Below are positions 28,220-38,229 of a DNA stretch of 64,000 nt, piece by piece. The stretch comes from an uncultured Acidovorax sp. (GTDB taxonomy: Bacteria; Pseudomonadota; Gammaproteobacteria; Burkholderiales; Burkholderiaceae_C): the NCBI GenBank assembly GCA_913774625.1, contig CAJYHL010000021.1, forward strand, positions 89,773 to 153,772. Reading direction: 5' to 3'. The position numbers and the translations under genes were made by a program. Position 1 is the stretch's first letter; each line of letters opens with the position of its first letter. Below the pieces are notes generated by a model. The model searched no databases. It was not told the origin of the DNA and saw only the letters and a program-made list of their open reading frames with translations.

Positions 28220-28774
28220 ATGTCCGACCAACATCCAGCCAACGCCCCTGCGCCCCAGCAGCCCGCGCCCGAAGAAGTCGAAGCCGCGATGGCGGCCCAT
28301 GCCTCCGATGAACTGAGCCGCCTGCAGAACGAGCTGGCCGAGCTCAAGGCCAAGAGCGCCGACCTCGCCGACCAGTTCCTGCGCGCCAAGGCCGAAGCCG
28401 AGAACGCCCGCCGCCGCGCGGAGGAAGAAGTCTCCAAGGCCCGCAAGTTCGGCATCGAGAGCTTCGCCGAAAGCCTGCTGCCCGTGGCCGACAGCCTGGC
28501 CGCGGCCCTGGCCATCAAGGACGCCACGCCCGAGCAACTGCGCGAGGGCTCCGACGCCACGCTGCGCCAGCTCACCGCCGCGCTCGAACGCAACAAGGTG
28601 ATGGCCGTCAACCCGGCCGCTGGCGAGAAGTTCGATCCGCACAAGCACCAGGCCATCAGCGTGGTGCCGGCCGAGCAGGAACCCAACACCGTGGTCGCCG
28701 TGCTGCAGAAGGGCTATGTCATCGCCGACCGCGTGCTGCGCCCCGCGCTGGTGACCGTCACCGCGCCCAAGTAA
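28220..28774 (+). CDS. grpE: Nucleotide exchange factor GrpE
   Basis: 184 residues from [12 protein letters not shown] at 28220. GrpE dimers open the DnaK nucleotide cleft to release ADP. The long N-terminal coiled coil ([20 protein letters not shown]) leads to the core helix [14 protein letters not shown] and the beta-wing with [20 protein letters not shown] and [20 protein letters not shown]. The Pro/Ala-rich first 25 residues are variable. The gene is followed by dnaK after 133 bp containing its own promoter-like elements. Confidence 0.97.
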   Translation: MSDQHPANAPAPQQPAPEEVEAAMAAHASDELSRLQNELAELKAKSADLADQFLRAKAEAENARRRAEEEVSKARKFGIESFAESLLPVADSLAAALAIKDATPEQLREGSDATLRQLTAALERNKVMAVNPAAGEKFDPHKHQAISVVPAEQEPNTVVAVLQKGYVIADRVLRPALVTVTAPK

Positions 28775-28833
28775 GCGCGAGCCCGCACCTGCCGCAGCGC
28801 GCGACGGACTTCAATTTTTTTCGGATGGGCCGG

Positions 28834-28861
28834 CTTGAAGCCGTCGGAGTTATCCACAAGT
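28834..28861 (+). promoter_or_regulatory. Sigma-32-like promoter of dnaK
   Basis: CTTGAAG, 13 bases, CCACAAGT: a six-of-seven -35 and a partial -10 match to CCCCATnT, with the right spacing, ending 46 bp before the dnaK ATG. The -10 overlaps a perfect DnaA box. Confidence 0.5.
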
Positions 28862-28875
28862 TACGGTCATCCACA
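28850..28875 (+). promoter_or_regulatory. Two DnaA-box sequences in the dnaK leader
   Basis: TTATCCACA (28850-28858) is a perfect match to the DnaA box consensus TTATnCACA, and TCATCCACA (28867-28875) matches eight of nine positions in the same orientation. The two are 17 bp apart and overlap the putative -10 and start region of dnaK. Confidence 0.5.
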
Positions 28876-28907
28876 ATTTTTCAGATTCAGATCCTGAGGA
28901 GAACAAC

Positions 28908-30869
<1,962 letters not shown>

Positions 30870-30895
30870 TCCTCGCGCGAGCGTGATCCGCTAGC

Positions 30896-30932
30896 CGCCG
30901 CGCCAGGCCCCCTCGCAGGGGCCAGCGCGGCG
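30896..30932 (+). other. Large stem-loop between dnaK and dnaJ
   Basis: Two stacked stems: GCCGCGC (30897-30903) with GCGCGGC (30925-30931), and GGCCCC (30906-30911) with GGGGCC (30918-30923). There is no T-run. It could reduce read-through or protect the dnaK message, giving less DnaJ than DnaK. Confidence 0.6.
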
Positions 30933-30960
30933 TTCCTGTTCCAACGAGGCTCGAAAAGAC

Positions 30961-32100
30961 ATGTCCAAGAGAGACTATTACGAAGTGCTGGGCGTTCCCA
31001 AGAACGCCTCGGACGAAGAGATCAAGAAGGCGTATCGCAAGCTGGCGATGAAGCACCACCCGGACCGCAACCAGGGTGATGCCGCCAAGCCGGCCGAGGA
31101 GAAGTTCAAGGAGGCCAAGGAGGCCTACGAGATGCTCTCGGACCCGCAGAAGCGCACGGCCTACGACCAGTACGGCCATGCCGGCGTGGACCCCAACATG
31201 CGCGGCCCGGGCGGCGGCGCCGAGGGCTTCGGCGGCTTCGCAGAGGCCTTCGGGGACATCTTCGGCGACATGTTCGGCCAGCAGCGCGGCGGACGCGGCG
31301 CGGGCGGCCGGCAGGTCTATCGCGGCAGCGACCTGAGCTACGCGATGGAGATCACGCTGGAAGAGGCGGCGCGCGGCAAGGAAGCGCAGATCCGCATTCC
31401 GTCGTGGGAGTCGTGCGACACCTGCCACGGCAGCGGCGCCAAGCCCGGCACCAGCGCCAAGACCTGCGGCACCTGCCAGGGCTCGGGCACGGTGCAGATG
31501 CGCCAGGGCTTCTTCAGCGTGCAGCAGACCTGCCCGCACTGCCGCGGCACGGGCAAGATCATTCCCGAACCCTGCGCCACCTGCCACGGTCAGGGCAAGG
31601 TCAAGAAGCAGAAGACGCTGGAGGTGAAGATTCCCGCCGGCATCGACGACGGCATGCGCATCCGCAGCACGGGCAACGGCGAGCCGGGCACCAACGGCGG
31701 CCCGCCGGGCGACCTGTACATCGAGATCCGCATCAAGAAGCACGACATCTTCGAGCGCGACGGCGACGACCTGCACTGCCAGGTGCCGGTGAGCTTCATC
31801 ACCGCCGCCCTGGGCGGCGAGATCGAAGTGCCCACGCTGCAGGGCAAGGCGGCCATCGACATCCCCGAAGGCACGCAAGCCGGCAAGCAGTTCCGCCTGC
31901 GCGGCAAGGGCATCAAGGGCGTGCGCTCCAGCTACCCCGGCGACCTGTACTGCCATATCGCGGTCGAGACGCCCGTGAAGCTGACGGAGCACCAGCGCAA
32001 GCTGCTGCGCGAGCTGGAAGAGTCGCTTAAAAAAGGCGGCGCCAAGCACTCGCCCAGCGGCGAGAGCTGGACCGACCGGCTGAAGAATCTGTTCACCTGA
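30961..32100 (+). CDS. dnaJ: Co-chaperone DnaJ (Hsp40)
   Basis: 379 residues, full-length class A DnaJ. J-domain at 1-70 with the HPD motif ([10 protein letters not shown]), Gly/Phe-rich linker ([20 protein letters not shown]), four CxxCxGxG zinc repeats ([32 protein letters not shown]) at about 150-220, and the two C-terminal substrate-binding domains. It stimulates DnaK ATPase and delivers substrates. It lies 91 bp after dnaK, behind the hairpin described separately, and ends in a strong terminator. Confidence 0.98.
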   Translation: MSKRDYYEVLGVPKNASDEEIKKAYRKLAMKHHPDRNQGDAAKPAEEKFKEAKEAYEMLSDPQKRTAYDQYGHAGVDPNMRGPGGGAEGFGGFAEAFGDIFGDMFGQQRGGRGAGGRQVYRGSDLSYAMEITLEEAARGKEAQIRIPSWESCDTCHGSGAKPGTSAKTCGTCQGSGTVQMRQGFFSVQQTCPHCRGTGKIIPEPCATCHGQGKVKKQKTLEVKIPAGIDDGMRIRSTGNGEPGTNGGPPGDLYIEIRIKKHDIFERDGDDLHCQVPVSFITAALGGEIEVPTLQGKAAIDIPEGTQAGKQFRLRGKGIKGVRSSYPGDLYCHIAVETPVKLTEHQRKLLRELEESLKKGGAKHSPSGESWTDRLKNLFT

Positions 32101-32124
32101 GCGGGCCAGCCCCCGCATCCGACA

Positions 32125-32164
32125 AAAAGCCGCTCCGCGCCCCTGGCCCGGAGCGGTTTTTTTT
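32125..32164 (+). terminator. Rho-independent terminator of dnaK-dnaJ
   Basis: AAAAAGCCGCTCCG ... CGGAGCGG followed by eight T residues: 8-bp stem 32130-32137 with 32149-32156. Confidence 0.92.
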
Positions 32165-32205
32165 GCCCTGCCGTGCCGGGTCTGGCCCGGGGAGCTGGTC
32201 TTAAC

Positions 32206-32259
32206 GCTATTCTTTTCATAGCTGGAGGCGCAGTTTTCACGAGCGCAAGCCGCCCTTTT
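32206..32259 (-). repeat. Intergenic repeat copy G (CAGCTATnAAA family), reverse orientation
   Basis: On the minus strand it reads AAAAGGGCGGCTTGCGCTCG, then GCGCCTCCAGCTATGAAAAG and AATAGC, matching the block order of copies A, D and E. It sits in the 337-base space between dnaJ and the LysR gene, where I see no other feature beyond the dnaJ terminator. Confidence 0.7.
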
Positions 32260-32437
32260 GAGCCTCGACAGGACGGCAGGACGATGCAAGCGGGCATCCG
32301 CCTCGCGACGGCGGTCAGAGCGCACTATCCATGTCATCGCGATGGACGACATCTCCATCCACGATGGCTAGCGGTATTTCCTTGAAAGAAAATACGCCTC
32401 TCTTCTCCGAACGAGAAGCGACAACACCCTACCCCCG

Positions 32438-33427
32438 ATGAAAAGCTCCGAGCGCAGTTTCGCGCGCCGTATCGACCTGACCTCCCTGCAGCTGTTCGTG
32501 GCCGTCTGCGAACTGGGCAGCATCGGGCGCGCGGCCGAGCGGGAGTTCATCGCCGCATCGGCCGTCAGCAAGCGGCTCTCGGACCTGGAAACCGCCGTCG
32601 ATACCGCCCTGCTCTACCGCCACAGCCGGGGCGTCACGCTCACGCCGGCCGGCGAAAGCCTGCTGCACCACGCCCGCACGGTGCTCTTCGGGCTGGAGCG
32701 CATGCAGGGCGAGCTCAGCGAATACGCGGACGGCGTGCGCGGCCATGTGCGCATGCATTCCAACATCTCGGCCATCGTGCAGTTCCTGCCCGAGGACCTG
32801 GGTGCCTTCGCGCGCCTGCACGGCCAGATCAAGATCGACCTGCAGGAACACCTGAGCCCCGCCGTGCTGCATGCCGTGCGCGAAGGTGCGGCCGACCTGG
32901 GCGTGTGCCACACGGGCGCCGCCGCCGGCACGGCCGACGGCCTGCAGATGCGCCCCTACCGCAGCGACCGGCTGGTGGTGGTCGTGCCCCAGGGCCACCC
33001 GCTGGCCGGGCGCGAGGCGCTAGCCTTCGGCGAGGTGCTGGACTGGGACATCGTGGGCCTGCATGGCGGCAGCAGCATCAGCCTGGCCATGCGCCAGGCC
33101 GCCGCCCATGCAGCCCGGCCGCTGCGCCAGCGCATCCAGGTCACCGGGCTGGACGCCATGTGCCGCATGATCGACAACGGCCTGGGCGTGGGCCTGCTGC
33201 CCGACCGGGCCTTCGCGCTGATGCAGGGCGTCGGCCGGCTGCAATCCGTGCCGCTGGATGAACCCTGGGCCGAGCGCCAGCTGCAGCTGGTGGCACGCGA
33301 TTTCGAGGCCCTGCCCGTCACCGCGCGCCTGCTGGCAGAGCATCTGTGCGCCGCGCAGCAACGGGCCACGCAGACGGCCGAGGCCAGCGCCGGTGCGCTC
33401 CTAGAATCCGCACCAGCCGGCCGGTAG
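32438..33427 (+). CDS. LysR-family transcriptional regulator
   Basis: 329 residues. The N-terminal winged helix-turn-helix (LTSLQLFVAVCELGSIGRAA ... SAVSKRLSDLE) and the LysR effector-binding domain (about 95-310) are complete. The binding-protein-like half contains the GLGVGLLPDRAFALM element. LysR regulators sense small-molecule ligands and often control an adjacent gene. Here leuC follows in the same direction after 69 bp, so regulation of leucine synthesis is possible, but LysR genes usually diverge from their targets. No clear operator can be defined. Confidence 0.92.
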   Translation: MKSSERSFARRIDLTSLQLFVAVCELGSIGRAAEREFIAASAVSKRLSDLETAVDTALLYRHSRGVTLTPAGESLLHHARTVLFGLERMQGELSEYADGVRGHVRMHSNISAIVQFLPEDLGAFARLHGQIKIDLQEHLSPAVLHAVREGAADLGVCHTGAAAGTADGLQMRPYRSDRLVVVVPQGHPLAGREALAFGEVLDWDIVGLHGGSSISLAMRQAAAHAARPLRQRIQVTGLDAMCRMIDNGLGVGLLPDRAFALMQGVGRLQSVPLDEPWAERQLQLVARDFEALPVTARLLAEHLCAAQQRATQTAEASAGALLESAPAGR

Positions 33428-33496
33428 CCCCGCCTTCGCCCCCTTTTTTTCGTTTCCCTTCCCCCTTTCCTCCCCACGCCAAGAAAAGAGACCGCC

Positions 33497-34918
33497 ATGG
33501 GACGCACCCTGTACGACAAGATCTGGGACGAGCACGTCGTCCACACCGAAGAGGACGGCACGGCCATCCTCTACATCGACCGCCACCTGGTGCATGAAGT
33601 GACCAGCCCGCAGGCGTTCGAGGGCATCCGCCAGGCCGGCCGCAAGGTCTGGCGCGTGAGCTCCATCGTGGCCACCGCCGACCACAACACGCCCACCACC
33701 GGCTGGGAGCGGGGCTACGACGGCATCGAGGACCCGATCAGCAAGGAACAGATCACCACGCTGGACAAGAACATCGCCGAAGTGGGCGCCGCCGCCTTCT
33801 TCCCGTTCATGAGCAAACGCCAGGGCATCGTCCACGTGATCGGCCCCGAGAACGGCGCCACCCTGCCGGGCATGACCGTGGTCTGCGGCGACAGCCACAC
33901 CAGCACGCACGGCGCCTTCGGCGCGCTGGCGCACGGCATCGGCACCAGCGAGGTCGAGCACGTGATGGCCACGCAGACGCTGCTGGCCAAGAAGGCGAAG
34001 AACATGCTGATCCGCGTGGACGGCCAGGTCGCCCCGGGCGTGACGGCCAAGGACATCGTGCTGGCCATCATCGGCAAGATCGGCACGGCCGGCGGCACGG
34101 GCTACACCATCGAATTCGCCGGCCCCGCCATCCGCGCCCTGAGCATGGAAGGCCGCATGACGGTCTGCAACATGGCCATCGAAGCCGGCGCCCGCGCGGG
34201 CCTGGTGGCGGTGGACGACAAGACCATCGACTACGTCAAGGGCCGGCCGCTGTCGCCCACCGGCGTGGAATGGGACCAGGCCGTCGCCTACTGGAAGACG
34301 CTGCACTCCGATGCCGACGCGCAGTTCGACACCGTGGTCACGCTCAACGGCGCCGACATCGTGCCGCAGGTCACCTGGGGCACCTCGCCCGAGATGGTGC
34401 TGGGCGTGGACGCCCGCGTGCCCGATCCGGACAAGGAAAAGGACGCCAACAAGCGCGGCGCCATCGAGCGCGCGCTGACCTACATGGCGCTGGAACCCGG
34501 CAAGCCGCTGGCCGACATCTTCGTGGACAAGGTCTTCATCGGCAGCTGCACCAACAGCCGCATCGAGGACATGCGCGAAGCCGCCGCCGTGGTGAAGAAG
34601 CTGGGCCAGAAGGTCGCCAGGAACATCAAGGTGGCGATGGTGGTGCCGGGCTCCGGCCTGGTGAAGGAGCAGGCCGAGCGCGAAGGCCTGGACCAGGTCT
34701 TCAAGGCCGCGGGCTTCGAGTGGCGCGAGCCCGGCTGCTCCATGTGCCTGGCCATGAACGCCGACCGCCTGGAGCCCGGAGAGCGCTGCGCCTCCACCAG
34801 CAACCGCAACTTCGAAGGCCGCCAGGGCGCAGGCGGGCGCACCCACCTGGTCAGCCCGGCCATGGCCGCCGCAGCTGCCGTGCATGGGCACTTCGTGGAC
34901 ATCCGCCAGTTCGCCTGA
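33497..34918 (+). CDS. leuC: 3-isopropylmalate dehydratase large subunit
   Basis: 473 residues. With LeuD it isomerises 2- to 3-isopropylmalate using a [4Fe-4S] cluster. Cluster cysteines are in [16 protein letters not shown] and [15 protein letters not shown]; the aconitase-family signatures [21 protein letters not shown] and [13 protein letters not shown] are present. The first gene of a leuC-(small genes)-leuD-leuB unit with short spacers. Confidence 0.98.
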   Translation: MGRTLYDKIWDEHVVHTEEDGTAILYIDRHLVHEVTSPQAFEGIRQAGRKVWRVSSIVATADHNTPTTGWERGYDGIEDPISKEQITTLDKNIAEVGAAAFFPFMSKRQGIVHVIGPENGATLPGMTVVCGDSHTSTHGAFGALAHGIGTSEVEHVMATQTLLAKKAKNMLIRVDGQVAPGVTAKDIVLAIIGKIGTAGGTGYTIEFAGPAIRALSMEGRMTVCNMAIEAGARAGLVAVDDKTIDYVKGRPLSPTGVEWDQAVAYWKTLHSDADAQFDTVVTLNGADIVPQVTWGTSPEMVLGVDARVPDPDKEKDANKRGAIERALTYMALEPGKPLADIFVDKVFIGSCTNSRIEDMREAAAVVKKLGQKVARNIKVAMVVPGSGLVKEQAEREGLDQVFKAAGFEWREPGCSMCLAMNADRLEPGERCASTSNRNFEGRQGAGGRTHLVSPAMAAAAAVHGHFVDIRQFA

Positions 34919-34943
34919 GCCTCGCTACCCCAAGGAAACCACC

Positions 34944-35069
34944 ATGAAGACCTTCTCCGCCCTGCTCGCGCTGGCCCTGGCCGCGCTGCTGGCCGGCTGC
35001 AACACCGTCAAGGGCATGGGCCAGGACGTGCAGCGCGCCGGCAGCGCCATCGAGCGTGCCGCCAAGTAA
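34944..35069 (+). CDS. Entericidin A/B family small lipoprotein
   Basis: 41 residues, MKTFSALLALALAALLAGCN followed by TVKGMGQDVQRAGSAIERAAK. A lipoprotein signal with lipobox LLAGC and the short amphipathic helix with GxDVQxAGxAIExAA are exactly the entericidin B pattern, a family of small envelope lipoproteins linked to programmed lysis and stress in enterobacteria. AAGGAAA stands upstream. It is placed between leuC and leuD in the same transcription unit. Confidence 0.88.
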   Translation: MKTFSALLALALAALLAGCNTVKGMGQDVQRAGSAIERAAK

Positions 35070-35096
35070 CCTGCCCACCTCTCAAAGGAAAGCCGC

Positions 35097-35501
35097 ATGA
35101 AAGCCCTGCTGCCCCTCATCGTCGCCGCCTGCCTGGCCACCCCCGTTGCCGCCTGGTCCGCAGACCGGGCCTGCATGATCGAAGGCATTGTCACCGTCGC
35201 CGGCAAGCCCACGGCTGTGAAGGACTGCATGGAGTTCGCCACCGCCGTGCCGGCCGAAAAGCTCAAGGCCGGCTGCAACGGAATTGCGCAGACGGCGGCC
35301 CAGACGGGAGACAAGCCGGGCAAGGTCACCTTCCTGGCGCAATGCCCCCGGCCCGCCAGCGGCGCCTGCAAAGGCCTGCTGGGCCAGCCCGTGGACGCCT
35401 ATTACTACAACCAGTCGGCCGAAGCCCTCAAGGAAAAGCGCGAGGGCTGCGAGGCCTCGGTGGGCGCCATCAAGGGCGGCACCTGGAGCAACGGCCAATA
35501 A
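35097..35501 (+). CDS. Secreted cysteine-containing protein, unknown function
   Basis: 134 residues with a clear signal peptide (MKALLPLIVAACLATPVAAW, cleavage near AWSA). The mature part has about six cysteines (RACMIEG, KDCMEF, AGCNGI, AQCPRP, GACKGLL, EGCEAS), suggesting disulphides in the periplasm. I do not recognise the family. AAAGGAAA lies just before the ATG. It is between the entericidin gene and leuD, with spacers of 27 and 18 bp, hence probably transcribed with the leu genes. Confidence 0.7.
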   Translation: MKALLPLIVAACLATPVAAWSADRACMIEGIVTVAGKPTAVKDCMEFATAVPAEKLKAGCNGIAQTAAQTGDKPGKVTFLAQCPRPASGACKGLLGQPVDAYYYNQSAEALKEKREGCEASVGAIKGGTWSNGQ

Positions 35502-35519
35502 AACAGAAACCTCCACACC

Positions 35520-36173
35520 ATGCAGAAATTCACCCTTCACAAAGGCCTCGTGGCTCCCATGGACCGCGAGAACGTCGATACCGACGCCATCATCCCCAAG
35601 CAGTTCCTGAAGTCGATCAAGAAGACCGGCTTCGGCCCCAACCTGTTCGACGAATGGCGCTACCTGGACCAGCCGGGCCAGCCCGGCGTGCCGGAATCGG
35701 CCCGCAAGCCCAACCCGGACTTCGTGCTGAACCAGCCGCGCTACGCGGGCGCCTCCATCCTGCTGGCGCGCAAGAACTTCGGCTGCGGATCGAGCCGCGA
35801 ACACGCGCCCTGGGCGCTGGACCAATATGGCTTTCGCGCCATCATCGCGCCGAGCTTCGCCGACATCTTCTTCAACAACAGCTTCAAGAACGGCCTGCTG
35901 CCCATCGTGCTGCCCGAAGCCACGGTCTCCCAGCTGTTCGACGAGGTCCATGCCTTCCCGGGCTACGAGCTGACCGTCGATCTGGAGCGCCAGGTCATCG
36001 TGCGCCCCCAGGGCCAGGAGATCCCCTTCGAGGTGAACGCCTTCCGCAAGTACTGCCTGCTCAACGGCTTCGACGACATCGGCCTGACCCTGCGCCATTC
36101 CGAGAAGATCAAGGCCTTCGAGGCCGAGCGCCTGGCGACCAAGCCCTGGCTGGCCCACACCATGGCGGGCTGA
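35520..36173 (+). CDS. leuD: 3-isopropylmalate dehydratase small subunit
   Basis: 217 residues. Swivelling subunit of isopropylmalate isomerase. [30 protein letters not shown] and the [15 protein letters not shown] loop are diagnostic. The C-terminal half ends in the [11 protein letters not shown] helix. 18 bp after the secreted-protein gene and 87 bp before leuB, the latter gap mostly occupied by repeat copy D. Confidence 0.98.
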   Translation: MQKFTLHKGLVAPMDRENVDTDAIIPKQFLKSIKKTGFGPNLFDEWRYLDQPGQPGVPESARKPNPDFVLNQPRYAGASILLARKNFGCGSSREHAPWALDQYGFRAIIAPSFADIFFNNSFKNGLLPIVLPEATVSQLFDEVHAFPGYELTVDLERQVIVRPQGQEIPFEVNAFRKYCLLNGFDDIGLTLRHSEKIKAFEAERLATKPWLAHTMAG

Positions 36174-36190
36174 AGGCCCTGGCCGCCACA

Positions 36191-36254
36191 AAAACCTATA
36201 GAAACAGGCTGCAGCGCTTGCAAAACCAGCGCAGGCAGCTATCAAAAGAGAAGC
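36191..36254 (+). repeat. Intergenic repeat copy D (CAGCTATnAAA family)
   Basis: AAAACCTATAGAAACAGGCT, then GCAGCGCTTGCAAAACCAGC and GCAGGCAGCTATCAAAAGAG, ending AAGC seven bases before the leuB ATG. This is the most complete copy in the window. It is inside the leu transcription unit, where it would be transcribed as a stem-loop (AGCGCTTG with CCAGCGC) in front of leuB. Confidence 0.75.
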
Positions 36255-36260
36255 AATCCA

Positions 36261-37334
36261 ATGAAAATCGCAGTTCTGCCGGGTGACGGCATCGGCACCG
36301 AAATCGTCGCGGAGGCCGTCAAGGTGCTCGAAGCGCTCGAGCTCCCCTTCGAGATGGAATCCGCCCTGGTCGGCGGTGCCGCCTACGAGGCCCACGGCCA
36401 TCCCCTGCCCGAATCGACCCTGAAGCTGGCCCAGCAGTCCGACGCCATCCTGTTCGGCGCAGTGGGCGACTGGAAGTACGACAAGCTCGACCGCCCGCTG
36501 CGCCCCGAGCAGGCCATCCTGGGCCTGCGCAAGCACCTGGGCCTCTTCGCCAACTTCCGCCCCGCCATCTGCTACGAGCAGCTGGTGGGCGCTTCCAGCC
36601 TCAAGCCCGAGCTGATCGCGGGCCTGGACATCCTCATCATCCGCGAGCTGACGGGCGACATCTACTTCGGCCAGCCGCGCGGCCGCCGCGTGGCCACCGA
36701 CGGCCACTTCCCCGGCGCCGAGGAAGCCTTCGACACCATGCGCTACAGCCGCCCGGAGATCGAGCGCATCGCCCACGTCGCCTTCCAGGCCGCGCGCAAG
36801 CGCAACAAGAAGGTCACCAGCGTGGACAAGGCCAATGTGCTGGAGACCTTCCAGTTCTGGAAGGACGTGGTCACCGACGTCCACAAGGAATATCCGGACG
36901 TGGAGCTGGAGCACATGTACGTGGACAACGCCGCCATGCAGCTGGTGAAGAAGCCCAAGGCCTTCGACGTGGTGGTGACGGGCAACATGTTCGGCGACAT
37001 CCTCTCGGACGAGGCCTCCATGCTCACCGGCTCCATCGGCATGCTGCCCTCAGCCAGCCTGAACGCGAAGAACCAGGGCCTCTACGAACCCAGCCACGGC
37101 AGCGCACCCGACATCGCCGGCAAGGGCGTGGCCAACCCGCTCGCCACCATCCTCAGCGCCGCGATGATGCTGCGCTTCAGCCTGAACCAGGAAGCCGCCG
37201 CCCAGCGCATCGAAGCCGCCGTGCAGAAGGTGCTGCAGCAAGGCCTGCGCACGCCCGACATCTGGAGCGAAGGCACGACCAAGGTCGGCACCGCGCAGAT
37301 GGGCGACGCCGTGGTGACGGCGCTGGCCGCCTGA
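36261..37334 (+). CDS. leuB: 3-isopropylmalate dehydrogenase
   Basis: 357 residues. NAD-dependent oxidation and decarboxylation of 3-isopropylmalate. Begins [20 protein letters not shown]; substrate arginines in the [13 protein letters not shown] stretch; catalytic Tyr in [13 protein letters not shown] and Lys in [10 protein letters not shown]; Asp of the metal site in [20 protein letters not shown] adenine pocket [15 protein letters not shown] degraded partial second copy occurs about 6 kb downstream (43477). Followed by a strong terminator. Confidence 0.98.
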   Translation: MKIAVLPGDGIGTEIVAEAVKVLEALELPFEMESALVGGAAYEAHGHPLPESTLKLAQQSDAILFGAVGDWKYDKLDRPLRPEQAILGLRKHLGLFANFRPAICYEQLVGASSLKPELIAGLDILIIRELTGDIYFGQPRGRRVATDGHFPGAEEAFDTMRYSRPEIERIAHVAFQAARKRNKKVTSVDKANVLETFQFWKDVVTDVHKEYPDVELEHMYVDNAAMQLVKKPKAFDVVVTGNMFGDILSDEASMLTGSIGMLPSASLNAKNQGLYEPSHGSAPDIAGKGVANPLATILSAAMMLRFSLNQEAAAQRIEAAVQKVLQQGLRTPDIWSEGTTKVGTAQMGDAVVTALAA

Positions 37335-37386
37335 CGCGCCCCCTCTCACTGCCGGCCCGGTCCGGCGATCCAGTCGATGGAACAAG

Positions 37387-37412
37387 ACGGCCCCGCGGGG
37401 CCGTTTTGCTTT
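37387..37412 (+). terminator. Rho-independent terminator after leuB
   Basis: ACGGCCCCGCGGGGCCGT is a perfect palindrome (37387-37404) preceded by AACAAG and followed by TTTTGCTTTT. Confidence 0.85.
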
Positions 37413-37568
37413 TGCGCAACAGCGGCCGCATGAAGGGAAGAGGGCTATCACAGGCGCAAACCAGAAAACCGGCATCAGTCCGGCTGCACGGATCCAAGGC
37501 GTAATTTACATAACAGGAAGCGCATGTTACATTTTAAGAACATATAGCCATTACCTATCAGCCGCGCG

Positions 37569-38204
37569 ATGCCTCGACCCACTATCAATAAGCTCCGCCT
37601 TGCCGCACTTGCCGGCCTGGCGCTGATGGCGGGTACGGCGGCCGCGCAGCTGGCGCCCTGGGCAGGCCTGCGCCTCGTCGATCACCGCCAGCATCCGATG
37701 ACGGCCCAGAGCCTGCGCGGCAAGCCCGTGCTGCTGCACTTCGTCTTCACCGGCTGTTCGTCCACCTGCCCGCCGCAGGTGCATGAGCTGGTGCAGATGC
37801 GTGCAGCGCTGCCTCCAGCCGTCAGAGCCCAGCTGCAGCTGGTGTCGGTCACCGTCGATCCACTGGGCGACACGCCGCAGGCGCTGGCGAAGTTCGCGGC
37901 ACGCCTGGGCGCGGACCAGCCCGGCTGGTACTTCGTCACGGGCGCCCCCTCGCAGTTGCTGCAGTTCAGCGACCGCATGGCGGCCTTCGACCTGCGCCGC
38001 ACGCCCCAGCCCGTTCCCGCCGACCATCGCACTTCCCTCTGGCTCTACGACGCCAAGGGCGCACTGGTGCAGCGCTACGGCGGCTGGCCGATCGACCGAG
38101 CCAGGCTGGTGGCCGAAATCACGCAGATCGCCCAGCCCCAGCGGGTCGCCGCGGCGTCCCCGTCCCTGCCAACGCAGCCGTCCCCGGGCACCCCGCGCCC
38201 CTAG
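37569..38204 (+). CDS. SCO1/SenC/PrrC-family copper chaperone-like protein
   Basis: 211 residues with a signal peptide (LAALAGLALMAGTAAA). The thioredoxin-like SCO1 fold is clear: VLLHFVFTGCSSTCPPQVHE carries the CxxxC copper-binding pair, and the conserved histidine is in PADHRTSLWLYD. SCO proteins deliver or reduce copper for periplasmic cuproenzymes such as the CuA site of cytochrome oxidase. Here no oxidase genes are near. Instead the next gene, 25 bp away, encodes a radical-copper-oxidase-like lipoprotein. A Pro/Ser-rich tail follows the fold. The 60 bases upstream are strikingly AT-rich and probably contain its promoter. Confidence 0.88.
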   Translation: MPRPTINKLRLAALAGLALMAGTAAAQLAPWAGLRLVDHRQHPMTAQSLRGKPVLLHFVFTGCSSTCPPQVHELVQMRAALPPAVRAQLQLVSVTVDPLGDTPQALAKFAARLGADQPGWYFVTGAPSQLLQFSDRMAAFDLRRTPQPVPADHRTSLWLYDAKGALVQRYGGWPIDRARLVAEITQIAQPQRVAAASPSLPTQPSPGTPRP

Positions 38205-38229
38205 CCCGCCGCCGTCTCGTTATCCCACC

